Shown in pieces: positions 9,275 to 17,052 of a stretch of DNA of 64,000 bases (its first letter is position 1; each line of letters opens with the position of its first letter). This DNA is from CBDCXF01 sp965223755 (lineage in GTDB: Bacteria > Acidobacteriota > Thermoanaerobaculia > Multivoradales > JAHEKO01). The translations under genes were made by a program, and so were the position numbers. The stretch lies in NCBI GenBank assembly GCA_965223755.1, contig CBDCXF010000001.1, positions 1,426,001 to 1,490,000 of the forward strand, read 5' to 3'. The notes under the pieces were generated by a model. The model searched no databases. It saw nothing but the letters and a program-made list of their open reading frames with translations, and was not told the DNA's origin.

Positions 9275-10159
9275 CTAAAGCGCGCCCAACGAGCCGACGC
9301 GAGCCACGGCATGCCGTGCCGCGGCGCCGACGCCAACGATGGTCAGCAGAGCCCAAAAAATCGTTCCTACAAGCGGCACGAACCTAACCAAATTGAAGGC
9401 GACGATGCCGAAGATCAGCGGACCGAGAAAGACTGGCACTGCAAGTCGCCAGCGATCGACAAGCCAATTTCCCGCCTCTAGCGCCAACGCGGCGATACCC
9501 CACAGCTTGGCGGCGATCAAGATCAGGATGATCAAGAGGATCATTGGCAGTGCGGCCGCGATCGGCAAGATCCAGGACAGGACCAAGACGAGCAGGAATC
9601 CGGACAACACCACCGCGAGTCCAGTCGCGAATAGCCAGCCTGGTCCGGATGACAGTTCAACTGCGGTCCGGCGGAGCGCTCTGGGCGCCACGACGCCGAC
9701 TGCGACGGCCCAAAGTAGCCAAGCTCCCGCCAACCCGAGTTTTAGGGCCACAATCGCCCGATTCCACCAGCCAGCCCCGAGTACGGGCGCGTCAACCAAA
9801 GCCAGTAGACCAGGCGCAATCGAAGGATAGGCGGCCACTTGACCGAGCACTCGAGCCCCGTCTGCGAGCTCGATCTCTCCACCAAGACTGAAGGCGTTGC
9901 CCTGGACAACGCCGCCGCTTGCGACTTCAATGTTTCCACCGAGAGCCACAACGTCTCCACTGACGGTTCCCTTGATAGTGGTGTTGCCGCGCACCACGGC
10001 GACATCGGAACGAGCTTGTCCGTCGATGACTAGATCCCGCCCAACAGCGGTGAGTGTTTCGCTGGCTACGCTGCCCTCTCGCAGAACCAGGGCCGGTTCG
10101 GCTGCAAAGGCAAATTGTGCTGTAACGAGTGCCGCAAAGGCGGCAAGGACTCCCCTCAC
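9275..10159 (-). CDS. Membrane protein with bactofilin-like beta domain
   Basis: About 294 aa from a GTG at 10159, which gives a clean signal sequence (MRGVLAAFAALVTAQFAFA). An in-frame ATG at 10258 would overlap the anti-sigma gene by 86 bp. After the signal peptide comes a repetitive beta segment (VVRGNTTIKGTVSGDVVALG, then NIEVASGGVVQGNAFSLGG), like the right-handed beta repeats of polymer-forming bactofilin proteins. Four to six transmembrane helices follow. It lies 13 bp downstream of the anti-sigma gene and is probably part of that regulon: an envelope-stress sensor or effector is plausible inference. Confidence 0.75.
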   Translation of the reverse strand: MRGVLAAFAALVTAQFAFAAEPALVLREGSVASETLTAVGRDLVIDGQARSDVAVVRGNTTIKGTVSGDVVALGGNIEVASGGVVQGNAFSLGGEIELADGARVLGQVAAYPSIAPGLLALVDAPVLGAGWWNRAIVALKLGLAGAWLLWAVAVGVVAPRALRRTAVELSSGPGWLFATGLAVVLSGFLLVLVLSWILPIAAALPMILLIILILIAAKLWGIAALALEAGNWLVDRWRLAVPVFLGPLIFGIVAFNLVRFVPLVGTIFWALLTIVGVGAAARHAVARVGSLGAL

Positions 10160-10172
10160 GATGGAGAGGACT

Positions 10173-10658
10173 CTATCGCGAGCCAGTCGCTTCCGAAGCT
10201 CGACGGCGTTTGAGGATACGACGTGCGAGCAGCAAGGTACCGGTGGCGGCCAGAGCAATACCTACAACGGCACGGGGCTCGAGTGCGCCGCGCACAACGA
10301 CTTGAAAACCGGCCCACGAGGCGCCCAGCCATCCCCAACCCGCGACCAGCGCGTTTGCGACCAACTGCCCCAAGGTCGAACCGAACGCTGAAAGTGAGGT
10401 GTCGGACAGAAACCAAGCCGAGGCCAGAAGAAAAGCAGTCCCCAGGCCCGCTGCCCAACGTGCCCACAACCAGGGGCTGGCCTTGATTGCCGCCATGGTA
10501 CGAGCGGTGAACTCAGGATCTACCGCGACGCGGTCCATCGCAATCAGAGCATCGAGAGCACGCTCTTTTTGACAATCACCACACGATTGCAGATGTTTCG
10601 CCATCTCAGCCGACGGGCGACTCAGTTCTTGGTCTAGCCAACGTGTGCAGGTCTTCAT
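10173..10658 (-). CDS. Zinc-finger anti-sigma factor, membrane anchored
   Basis: 161 aa. The N-terminal zf-HC2 motif has His22-x3-Cys26-x2-Cys29 (HLQSCGDC), the zinc-binding signature of ZAS-type anti-sigma domains. Two hydrophobic helices follow (about residues 68-86 and 128-148), with a basic C-terminus. The gene starts 2 bp after the ECF sigma gene ends, the usual co-operonic pairing. It should hold the sigma factor inactive at the inner membrane until a signal arrives. No known protease site can be identified. Confidence 0.88.
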   Translation of the reverse strand: MKTCTRWLDQELSRPSAEMAKHLQSCGDCQKERALDALIAMDRVAVDPEFTARTMAAIKASPWLWARWAAGLGTAFLLASAWFLSDTSLSAFGSTLGQLVANALVAGWGWLGASWAGFQVVVRGALEPRAVVGIALAATGTLLLARRILKRRRASEATGSR

Positions 10659-10660
10659 GG

Positions 10661-11236
10661 TCAGTCTTCCAAGTAGCCGGCCAAATCTTTCTTGAGCAGA
10701 TTGCGGCCGCGGAAAAGCTTATTCTTTACTGTCCCTAAAGGCATTCCCATGATCTCAGCGATCTCAGCGTACGAAAGCTCGGCGTAGTGCCTCATTTCCA
10801 CGAGTTCCCGATACTCTTCCGGAAGCCCCCCGATCGCTTCTCCAATGGCGCGGCGCCGCTCCAGGTTGCGGTTGACCACGTACGGATCGGGATCGGGAGA
10901 TTCAAATTCAAGCTCTTTCTCCCCGGCTTCGCTCTCCCAAACCGGTGCGACGGTTTCGATGCGTCGACGCCGAAGCGAATCAATCGCGGCGTTTTGCGCA
11001 ATGCGAAAGAGCCAAGTTGAAAATCGGTAGTCAGGATCGAAGCGGTCCAGGGCCCGGTAGACCTTGATGAGAACTTCTTGAGCCAGATCATGAGCGGATT
11101 CCGAGTTTCCAACTTTGCGATAGAGAAAGTTGACCAAGCGACCCTGGTACCGCTGTACCAGCAATTCAAAGGCGCGATCCTTTCCAGCTACCGCGTCCGC
11201 GACAAGCGCCTCATCGGTGATTTCCGGCGCTGTCAC
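10661..11236 (-). CDS. ECF-family RNA polymerase sigma factor
   Basis: 191 aa. Region 2 is at about residues 20-85 (DLAQEVLIKVYRALDRF, FSTWLFRIAQNAAIDSLRRR) and region 4 at about 130-185 (LPEEYRELVEMRHY, SYAEIAEIMGMPLGTVKNK). This is the RpoE-like two-domain layout without regions 1 and 3. It directs transcription of a small regulon and is followed directly by its presumed anti-sigma partner and a bactofilin-like membrane protein. Autoregulation is usual in the family, but I see no recognisable ECF promoter in the short gap upstream. Confidence 0.95.
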   Translation of the reverse strand: MTAPEITDEALVADAVAGKDRAFELLVQRYQGRLVNFLYRKVGNSESAHDLAQEVLIKVYRALDRFDPDYRFSTWLFRIAQNAAIDSLRRRRIETVAPVWESEAGEKELEFESPDPDPYVVNRNLERRRAIGEAIGGLPEEYRELVEMRHYAELSYAEIAEIMGMPLGTVKNKLFRGRNLLKKDLAGYLED

Positions 11237-11275
11237 TAGTTCAAAGTACGCAACCGCGGCGAGAATGTTGCGCCA

Positions 11276-11434
11276 TCAGCGAGTAAAGAGAGCACGCCCA
11301 ATTAGGAACAAGATACCGCCGCCCGCGAGCATCGCCAACTCCAGGCGCACCGCCTCGTAGACGTAGCCCACACCCAGGGCGGCACCGACAATGACAAGTC
11401 CGCACACCTGCAAAAACCAACCGAACGTCTTCAT
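11276..11434 (-). CDS. Small two-helix membrane protein
   Basis: A 52-aa reading frame (ATG at 11434, stop TGA at 11278-11276). Two hydrophobic segments (about residues 5-25 and 34-50) are separated by YVYEAVRLE, ending in a basic RALFTR. It starts 3 bp after the metallophosphoesterase stop and ends 39 bp before the sigma gene, so it fits the operon spacing on both sides. No family recognised. The transmembrane pattern and tight packing argue that it is real; the lack of a clear Shine-Dalgarno argues for translational coupling. Confidence 0.6.
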   Translation of the reverse strand: MKTFGWFLQVCGLVIVGAALGVGYVYEAVRLELAMLAGGGILFLIGRALFTR

Positions 11435-11437
11435 TTT

Positions 11438-12187
11438 TCAACGGCCTGACAGCAGACGCTCACCGAGAACTCGCGGCAACCCCGCCGAGTAGATCTTTTG
11501 CGCTGCAGCCTCCTTGTCGTAGTTGACTCGGCGCCACTCGATCGTCCTCTCAGCGCCCCAATTGAGCACTAGATATGCGGCCCGAAAATCACCATCACGG
11601 GGCTGCCCGACAGCGCCGGGGTTGACCAGATAGCGGCGGCGAGCATCCAAGCGCAGATGATCTGCGCTCAAGAACTGGATGTTGGAGCGAAACGGCTGTT
11701 CGCGCGACTCGACAAAACAAGAAGGGATATGACTGTGCCCAAACAGAGTCAACGGTGCATCACCGGCACGAAACGACAGGCCTGCCGAACGGCTGTCCAG
11801 GATGTACATGTCCTCGTCCAACGGAGAGCCGTGGCAGATCACCAACTCAGCCGTTACATTGATTGGCCCTGCCGGCAGGTTGCGAACGAAGTCTCGGTTG
11901 CTCCCAGTCAACTGGCGCGCGGTCCATTCGGCTGCGGTTCTTGCCATGTTGTTGAAGGTATCGAGGCTTTCCAGCCCGACGGCCGCTCGATCGTGGTTTC
12001 CGCGCACGATCAGCACGCTATCGCCCCAAGTGCGAACACGATCCACCACGGCGTTGGGATCGGCGCCGTAACCGATGAGATCACCGAGCAGTAAGATGCG
12101 GTCGAATTCCTCGTTGGCGCAGTCTTCCATTACCGCTTCCAACGCCTCGACGTTGGCGTGCAGGTCAGAGATCACCAAGAACTTCAT
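11438..12187 (-). CDS. Calcineurin-like metallophosphoesterase
   Basis: 249 aa, cytoplasmic. The metal-binding motifs are complete: DLH (residues 8-10, SDLHAN), GDLIGYG, GNHDRA, a later His in CHGS and GHSH. This matches the YfcE/MJ0936-type small phosphodiesterases, which act on phosphodiesters or nucleotides; the natural substrate cannot be told. The start ATG overlaps the stop of the ThiE-AroK gene (ATGA), so translation is probably coupled. Confidence 0.9.
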   Translation of the reverse strand: MKFLVISDLHANVEALEAVMEDCANEEFDRILLLGDLIGYGADPNAVVDRVRTWGDSVLIVRGNHDRAAVGLESLDTFNNMARTAAEWTARQLTGSNRDFVRNLPAGPINVTAELVICHGSPLDEDMYILDSRSAGLSFRAGDAPLTLFGHSHIPSCFVESREQPFRSNIQFLSADHLRLDARRRYLVNPGAVGQPRDGDFRAAYLVLNWGAERTIEWRRVNYDKEAAAQKIYSAGLPRVLGERLLSGR

Positions 12188-13317
12188 GCCGCAAGCTCCA
12201 GCGCGTCAAACACTCTACGCGTTGTTCTGCGCACGTCTTCCCGCCGCACCACAGGAATATGTAAATCGGCAGTCGTTTCGTAATCGCGTCTCCGTGCTTC
12301 AAGCAGTCGGCGCCAGTTGGGGTCCGCGAGTGGACGCCGTACTCTCGATTCACCCTCAAGCCGGCGCTCCAACTCCTCGGCTTCGACGTCCAGCCAGACG
12401 ACGCAGCCACGGTTGCTCCGCAGAGTCTCGCGATTGAGAGACTCCTCGACGACTCCGCCACCGCAGGCAACGACCACCATTTTCTGGCCTGTGACCTCGT
12501 CGAGAGCTTCGCTCTCAAGACGACGAAAACCGGGCTCGCCCTCCTCAGCGAAAACTCGATCCACGGACTTACCGGCGTTGTCGACAATCATGGTATCCAG
12601 ATCCAAAAATCGCCAACCCAAAACTGCTGCAAGTCTACGTCCCACGCTGCTTTTGCCAGCAGCCATGAACCCACACAAAAAGATCCTAGGCCGAGTCAGA
12701 TTGACCGGTTCAGCGTATCGCGAAACCCACTCCTCTGCCACCGACCGCGCAGCTGTGATCGCGCCGGCGACCGCAACGATGTTGGCCCCCGACCAACGCA
12801 GGTCGGGGACACGATGTTGATCGACGCCACCGACTGCTATGAGCGGCTTGTCGGTAAGGTCGCGGACGGCGTTGAACTCTTCGACACCAGTGGTTCGCTC
12901 TGCCTTCAGTTTGGTCGCCGTGTCAAACACCGGACCGAACGCGATCACATCGACGCTCAAACTGTCGGCTGCGGTCTGTACCTGTTGAGGGTTGTGAGTC
13001 GACTGGCCAATGTGAAGATGCGGAAACGTCCGACCCACCTTAGCTGGCTTCAAGTCGTGAGTGCCGAGATGAACGCCATTAGCACCCACCATGGCGGCGA
13101 TGTCCGCCCGATCGTTGATCCACAATCGAGCATCTGTTCCCTCGACTGCTTCGGCGCATGCCTCCGCTGTTTTGAAAAGCTTTGCGTCCGAGGCCTCCTT
13201 GTCTCGAACTTGAATCCAAGGCCAACCGATATCGGCCAGATCACGCACCACTGACCCCAATGAACGAGGAGCGCTGCGCCGCGCGTCGGCAATAGCGTAG
13301 AGCCTTGGAATGTGCAA
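12184..13317 (-). CDS. ThiE-like thiamine phosphate synthase fused to shikimate kinase
   Basis: 377 aa with two domains that are normally separate proteins. Residues 1 to about 200 are a ThiE/TenI-type TIM barrel: IQVRDKEAS, LWINDRADIAAMVGANGVHLG, IAFGPVFDTATK and PLIAVGGV match the substrate and phosphate loops of thiamine phosphate synthase. Residues about 210-377 are shikimate kinase (AroK): Walker A GFMAAGKSSVG, then FLDLDTMI, FRRLESEALDE, ACGGGVVEE and RRPLAD. The two halves would act in thiamine synthesis and in the shikimate pathway. The gene follows accC by 7 bp and overlaps the phosphoesterase. aroK commonly lies near pilMNOPQ in gammaproteobacteria, and pil genes lie upstream in this same strand run. 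Confidence 0.88.
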   Translation of the reverse strand: MHIPRLYAIADARRSAPRSLGSVVRDLADIGWPWIQVRDKEASDAKLFKTAEACAEAVEGTDARLWINDRADIAAMVGANGVHLGTHDLKPAKVGRTFPHLHIGQSTHNPQQVQTAADSLSVDVIAFGPVFDTATKLKAERTTGVEEFNAVRDLTDKPLIAVGGVDQHRVPDLRWSGANIVAVAGAITAARSVAEEWVSRYAEPVNLTRPRIFLCGFMAAGKSSVGRRLAAVLGWRFLDLDTMIVDNAGKSVDRVFAEEGEPGFRRLESEALDEVTGQKMVVVACGGGVVEESLNRETLRSNRGCVVWLDVEAEELERRLEGESRVRRPLADPNWRRLLEARRRDYETTADLHIPVVRREDVRRTTRRVFDALELAA

Positions 13318-13324
13318 AAAAGAG

Positions 13325-14674
13325 TTAGGTCGAGCTCTCGGTAGGGCTCAGAAACCTTTCCATGAAACGAGTTGACAGTTGCCCAGCACGAAATCGCGAA
13401 TCGCGCAGGATGCGACGGTGAAGGTCGATCGATGTTTCAATCCCTTCAACTACAAAAAAATCCAACGCGCGGAGCATTCGCAGCCGCGCCTCCTCCCTCG
13501 TTTCTCCGTAAGCAATGACTTTGGCGATCAGGGAGTCATAGAACGGGGGAATTACATAGTCCTCATAGACATGCGTGTCCACGCGAATACCGGGGCCTCC
13601 GGGCGCATGATAAGTCTCGATCTTGCCTGGAGAAGGTCGAAAATGAACCGGGTCCTCGGCGTTGATGCGGCACTCAATGGCATGTCCGCGGGGTTCAACC
13701 GAACCGAAGGGGAGTTCTTCCCCTCGCGCCACTCGGATCTGTGCTTTCACCAAGTCGGTACCGGTAACAATCTCGCTCACCGGGTGCTCGACCTGGATGC
13801 GCGTGTTCATTTCCATGAAATAGAAAGATCCATCGCCGTCGAGTAGGAATTCGACCGTTCCCGCGTTCTCGTACCCGGCAGCTTGAGCCAGGCGAATCGC
13901 CGCAGCTCCCATTTGCTGCCGCAAGTCCGGACTCAGCACCGGCGAAGGCGACTCTTCGATGAGTTTCTGGTGTCTTCTCTGGATCGAGCATTCGCGCTCT
14001 CCCAGTTGTACGCAATTGCCATGTTGATCGGCAAAGATCTGGAACTCGATGTGCCGTGGCTCATCGAGATACTTTTCAAGATAAATATCGGGATTTCCAA
14101 AAGCCCGCCCAGCCTCTTCGGCCGCCGTTGCCAGTTGCACCGCCAGGGCATCGGGTTCCCGCACAATGCGCATACCACGCCCGCCACCTCCGGCCGACGC
14201 CTTGAGGATGATCGGGTAGCCGACCGTCTCTGCCACTCGATGCGCCTCGTCGGCGTCTCGTAGCGGCTCGCTGCTTCCCGGCAGAACCGGTACTCCGGCC
14301 TCTTCGGCGATTGCCCTGGCTTTGGCTTTGTCACCCAAGGCACGAATCGCCGCCGGACTGGGGCCGATCCAGGTCACGCCACACTCCAGCAGCATCTCGG
14401 CAAACTCGGCGTTCTCGGCCAAAAAGCCATAGCCGGGATGGACCGCATCCGCCCCGGTAATTTCCGCCGCCGAGATGATCGCCGATTTATTCAGATAGCT
14501 GTCGATCGGTGACGCCGGACCGATGCAGACTTCTTCATCGGCATACGTCACGTGGAGGCTGTCAGCGTCGGCCACACTGTGCACCGCTACCGTCGGGATC
14601 TCCAGCTCACGGCAAGCGTGGATGACGCGGAGCGCAATCTCACCGCGATTGGCAATCAGTATTTTGTCGATCAT
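13325..14674 (-). CDS. accC: Acetyl-CoA carboxylase biotin carboxylase subunit
   Basis: 449 aa, full length. It carboxylates the biotin on AccB using ATP and bicarbonate, the first half-reaction of malonyl-CoA formation. Seen: the N-terminal domain ILIANRGEIALR, the ATP-grasp loop KASAGGGGRGM, the catalytic region FYFMEMNTRIQVEHPVSE and GHAIECRINAEDP. It lies 15 bp downstream of accB, the standard accBC operon. Confidence 0.97.
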   Translation of the reverse strand: MIDKILIANRGEIALRVIHACRELEIPTVAVHSVADADSLHVTYADEEVCIGPASPIDSYLNKSAIISAAEITGADAVHPGYGFLAENAEFAEMLLECGVTWIGPSPAAIRALGDKAKARAIAEEAGVPVLPGSSEPLRDADEAHRVAETVGYPIILKASAGGGGRGMRIVREPDALAVQLATAAEEAGRAFGNPDIYLEKYLDEPRHIEFQIFADQHGNCVQLGERECSIQRRHQKLIEESPSPVLSPDLRQQMGAAAIRLAQAAGYENAGTVEFLLDGDGSFYFMEMNTRIQVEHPVSEIVTGTDLVKAQIRVARGEELPFGSVEPRGHAIECRINAEDPVHFRPSPGKIETYHAPGGPGIRVDTHVYEDYVIPPFYDSLIAKVIAYGETREEARLRMLRALDFFVVEGIETSIDLHRRILRDSRFRAGQLSTRFMERFLSPTESST

Positions 14675-14689
14675 CGCAGGGACTCTTGC

Positions 14690-15157
14690 TTACCCTGCCT
14701 GGATTGCGAACAGACGTTCTCCGTACTCGACCGGCTGGGCGTTTTGAGGATAGATCTCCACCACCACGCCGTCGACGTCGGACTCGATCTCATTCATCAA
14801 CTTCATCGCTTCTACGATGCACAAGACCTGGCCCTCGGTAACGCGGTCGCCGACGCGCACATAGGGATCGGCGTCCGGCGAGGGAGCGGAGTAGAAAGTA
14901 CCCACAATGGGTGAAGGAACGATGTGTCCAACTGTCTCGGACGTCTCCACGGTCGCAGACGGCTCATCCGCCCTCGGGGTTACCTCTGTCGCAGGCACCG
15001 GTGCGGGCGCCGCCGCTTCGACCGGTTGAGTTCCCGCCGCTACCTGAGGTCGACCGTCGATCGTCAGGCGAAATCCCGATCGTTCAATCTCCAAGCCCGA
15101 CAAGCCCTTGCTTGCAACAAGCTCTAGCAGTTCCTTGATCTCGTCAAAGTTGAGCAT
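14690..15157 (-). CDS. accB: Biotin carboxyl carrier protein
   Basis: 155 aa. The N-terminal helix pair (INFDE-like start, IKELLELVASKGLSGLEIE) is followed by a Pro/Ala-rich linker (about residues 35-75) and the biotinyl domain, with the biotinylated lysine in EAMKLMNE. First gene of accBC. About 200 bp separate it from the TPR gene upstream, so it may have its own promoter, but I cannot point to a good -35/-10 pair. Confidence 0.96.
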   Translation of the reverse strand: MLNFDEIKELLELVASKGLSGLEIERSGFRLTIDGRPQVAAGTQPVEAAAPAPVPATEVTPRADEPSATVETSETVGHIVPSPIVGTFYSAPSPDADPYVRVGDRVTEGQVLCIVEAMKLMNEIESDVDGVVVEIYPQNAQPVEYGERLFAIQAG

Positions 15158-15365
15158 GAATACTCCGGTGATTCAGTCCGGCCGCTTCGGTCTTATGATT
15201 GTTCGATCCTAGGCCGGGCGCCAAGACGCTGATCATTGCGAATCTGGCGGCCGGTGGTCAATGGGTTGCGTCAACGGATGACATCACTGAGAACGAGTTG
15301 AAGCTGTTGTTCCAAAGCCGTCGGTGGGTCGAGACGGCGCGTCAATAGATCTCGCTGAGTCTGGG

Positions 15366-15986
15366 CTAATCCCCCAACCAACTCAGTCGCGCGCGGGATA
15401 CCGCGGCGGCAAAAAGATCTAGCCGGCGCAGGAGTTGAACACGCACACGATCACGATTCCTCTCCCCAGCCGCTTTGACTTCAGCACGAAGAGACTCAAT
15501 TTCCGGATCGTCAGGTGAGCCTGCGGCCAATTCGTTGAGGACAAACTCAGCTTGGCGCAGGTGTCCCTGGCGCAGATAGAGCCGAGCCAAGGTCTTGCTG
15601 CCTGCTACCGTCTGCCTGCCCCGATCTTCCAGCAACAACCGCTCAATGCGATCGAAACTGTTTCGAACCTCCTCGTCCTGCGGAAAGACCCGCAGGTACT
15701 CCGTCGCCCAGCGATGAGCTTCGACCAAATGATCCAGGGCGAGGTTGGCCTCGACTAGGAGCTTGCGCGCGACCATTTGATCCGGATCGTGCTGGATCGC
15801 TTGGAACAACCATCTGCGAGCGGATGCAGGATCGCCTTTTTCGATGAGGAGCCGGCCCAGAGCAACGTGTGCGGAGACCAGATCAGGGCGCTCGTGGGCG
15901 ACCTGACGATAGAGCGCTACCGCATCCTCGACTTGTCCATCTGCCTGACGACTGCGAGCTTTCTGAAGCAGTTGGTCGATCGTCAC
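15366..15986 (-). CDS. TPR protein; possible frameshift near the 3' end
   Basis: 206 aa, no signal peptide. Three to four TPR-like units (VEDAVALYRQVAHERPDLVSA, PASARRWLFQAIQHDPDQM, later KTLARLYLRQGHLRQAEFVL) suggest a protein-binding scaffold. It starts 18 bp after the Ig/PKD lipoprotein gene and is probably co-transcribed with it. The reading frame ends just after a (CG)4 run at 15388-15395. Removing one CG unit would extend it by about 34 codons of plausible protein sequence to a TGA at 15273-15271, so the annotated C-terminus may be a shifted version. Function unknown. Confidence 0.75.
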   Translation of the reverse strand: MTIDQLLQKARSRQADGQVEDAVALYRQVAHERPDLVSAHVALGRLLIEKGDPASARRWLFQAIQHDPDQMVARKLLVEANLALDHLVEAHRWATEYLRVFPQDEEVRNSFDRIERLLLEDRGRQTVAGSKTLARLYLRQGHLRQAEFVLNELAAGSPDDPEIESLRAEVKAAGERNRDRVRVQLLRRLDLFAAAVSRARLSWLGD

Positions 15987-16004
15987 GTCAGGCTACGCCG
16001 AACG

Positions 16005-16958
16005 CTATCCAAGGGGCACCGTGACGGATTGCAACGCTTCGCTCTCCCCTTGATCGTTGACCACTTTTAAGCGAGCCGTGTAGGTTCCGGCGGCTGAGTA
16101 GGTGAAACTGGTGCTGGCTCCAGTGCTGTCGATGATGCCATCGTTGGTGAAGTCCCATTGATGCGTCAAAGGCTGACCACCAGTACTCGTACTGTTAAAG
16201 ATGGCCGTGTTTCCGCCACCGTCACTGACGGTAAAACTAGCCTGCGGCCGCAATCGTGCAACAGTGATGGTAAAGCTTCCCTGGATGAGGGCGCTCTCGC
16301 TTCCCGCTGTTTCCGCGTTAACCACAAAACTTGTCCCGGTGATTGATGCGACGTCGCTCTCCGTCAATGTCAAAGTATCGATCGCCTGGCCGTCGGCGTC
16401 GGTGATGATGGGTCCGCCTTGCGACGCTAACGTTCCAAATGGAGTAACAAAGTTGACGACCGCGTTGGCCAAGGGCGTTCCAGTATCCCCGCGTATCAAT
16501 GCGAGGAGGGTGATATCACCCCCACCTTCATTCACCGTCGTCGGAGTTGCCTGCAGACTGATAAACGCGGCAAAAGACCCAATCTGAATCGGCGGATTCA
16601 AGGTGACCGGAGCCGCCGCGCCTGAGGACACCACCACGTCCGCCAAACCAGCGCGTCCATCTCCGCGCAAAATGGAAGTCGCCACCCCGCGTTCATCCGT
16701 CGTCACTACTTCGTCGATAGTGCCAAGTGTGGTCGACACCAGAACTTCCGTTCCTGGATTAACAGGCGACCCATCTTCAGCGCGAGCAATGATTGTGATT
16801 ACGCTCTGTCCATCAGTCTCAATGAAAGTCGGATTGGCGCTGACGGTGAGAACAGCTCCTCCCGGCGCCACGGGTGTCACTTTGTCGCAACTTGCAGCCA
16901 GTAGAGTCGTCAAAAGGGCAGGCAGCAAAAAAGCACTGGGCCGAACTCTTCTCTCCAT
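16005..16958 (-). CDS. Lipoprotein with two Ig-like domains and a PKD domain
   Basis: About 317 aa from the ATG at 16958. This start gives a basic n-region (ERRVRP), a hydrophobic core and the lipobox LAASC; the longer frame starts at 17009. Two bacterial Ig-like (invasin/Big-type) domains follow (about residues 35-115 and 120-215; ANPTFIETDGQSVITI and ATPTTVNEGGGDITL open them). A C-terminal PKD domain (about 225-317) has HQWDFTNDGIIDS and GTYTARLKVVND. It is predicted outer-membrane anchored and surface or periplasm exposed; adhesion or pilus-associated roles are inference. A strong sigma-54-like promoter lies 67-83 bp upstream of the ATG. Confidence 0.85.
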   Translation of the reverse strand: MERRVRPSAFLLPALLTTLLAASCDKVTPVAPGGAVLTVSANPTFIETDGQSVITIIARAEDGSPVNPGTEVLVSTTLGTIDEVVTTDERGVATSILRGDGRAGLADVVVSSGAAAPVTLNPPIQIGSFAAFISLQATPTTVNEGGGDITLLALIRGDTGTPLANAVVNFVTPFGTLASQGGPIITDADGQAIDTLTLTESDVASITGTSFVVNAETAGSESALIQGSFTITVARLRPQASFTVSDGGGNTAIFNSTSTGGQPLTHQWDFTNDGIIDSTGASTSFTYSAAGTYTARLKVVNDQGESEALQSVTVPLG

Positions 16959-17024
16959 TGGCGAAGTATACGAGTGCTGGTCGAAAGGATTCAAAGTTGG
17001 CAAGTTCACAACAGCGCCGAGGGT

Positions 17025-17041
17025 CGCACAGCGCGTGCCAA
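17025..17041 (-). promoter_or_regulatory. Sigma-54 (-24/-12) promoter candidate
   Basis: On the minus strand the sequence is TTGGCACGCGCTGTGCG. The -24 element TTGGCACG is a perfect match to YTGGCACG, and the -12 GC has the exact spacing (TGTGC against TTTGC-type). It lies in the gap between the AMIN protein gene and the lipoprotein gene, with a predicted start near 17014, 56 nt before the ATG at 16958. PilR and a second sigma-54 activator are encoded in this window. Confidence 0.6.
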
Positions 17042-17052
17042 CCGCGGTCGCT

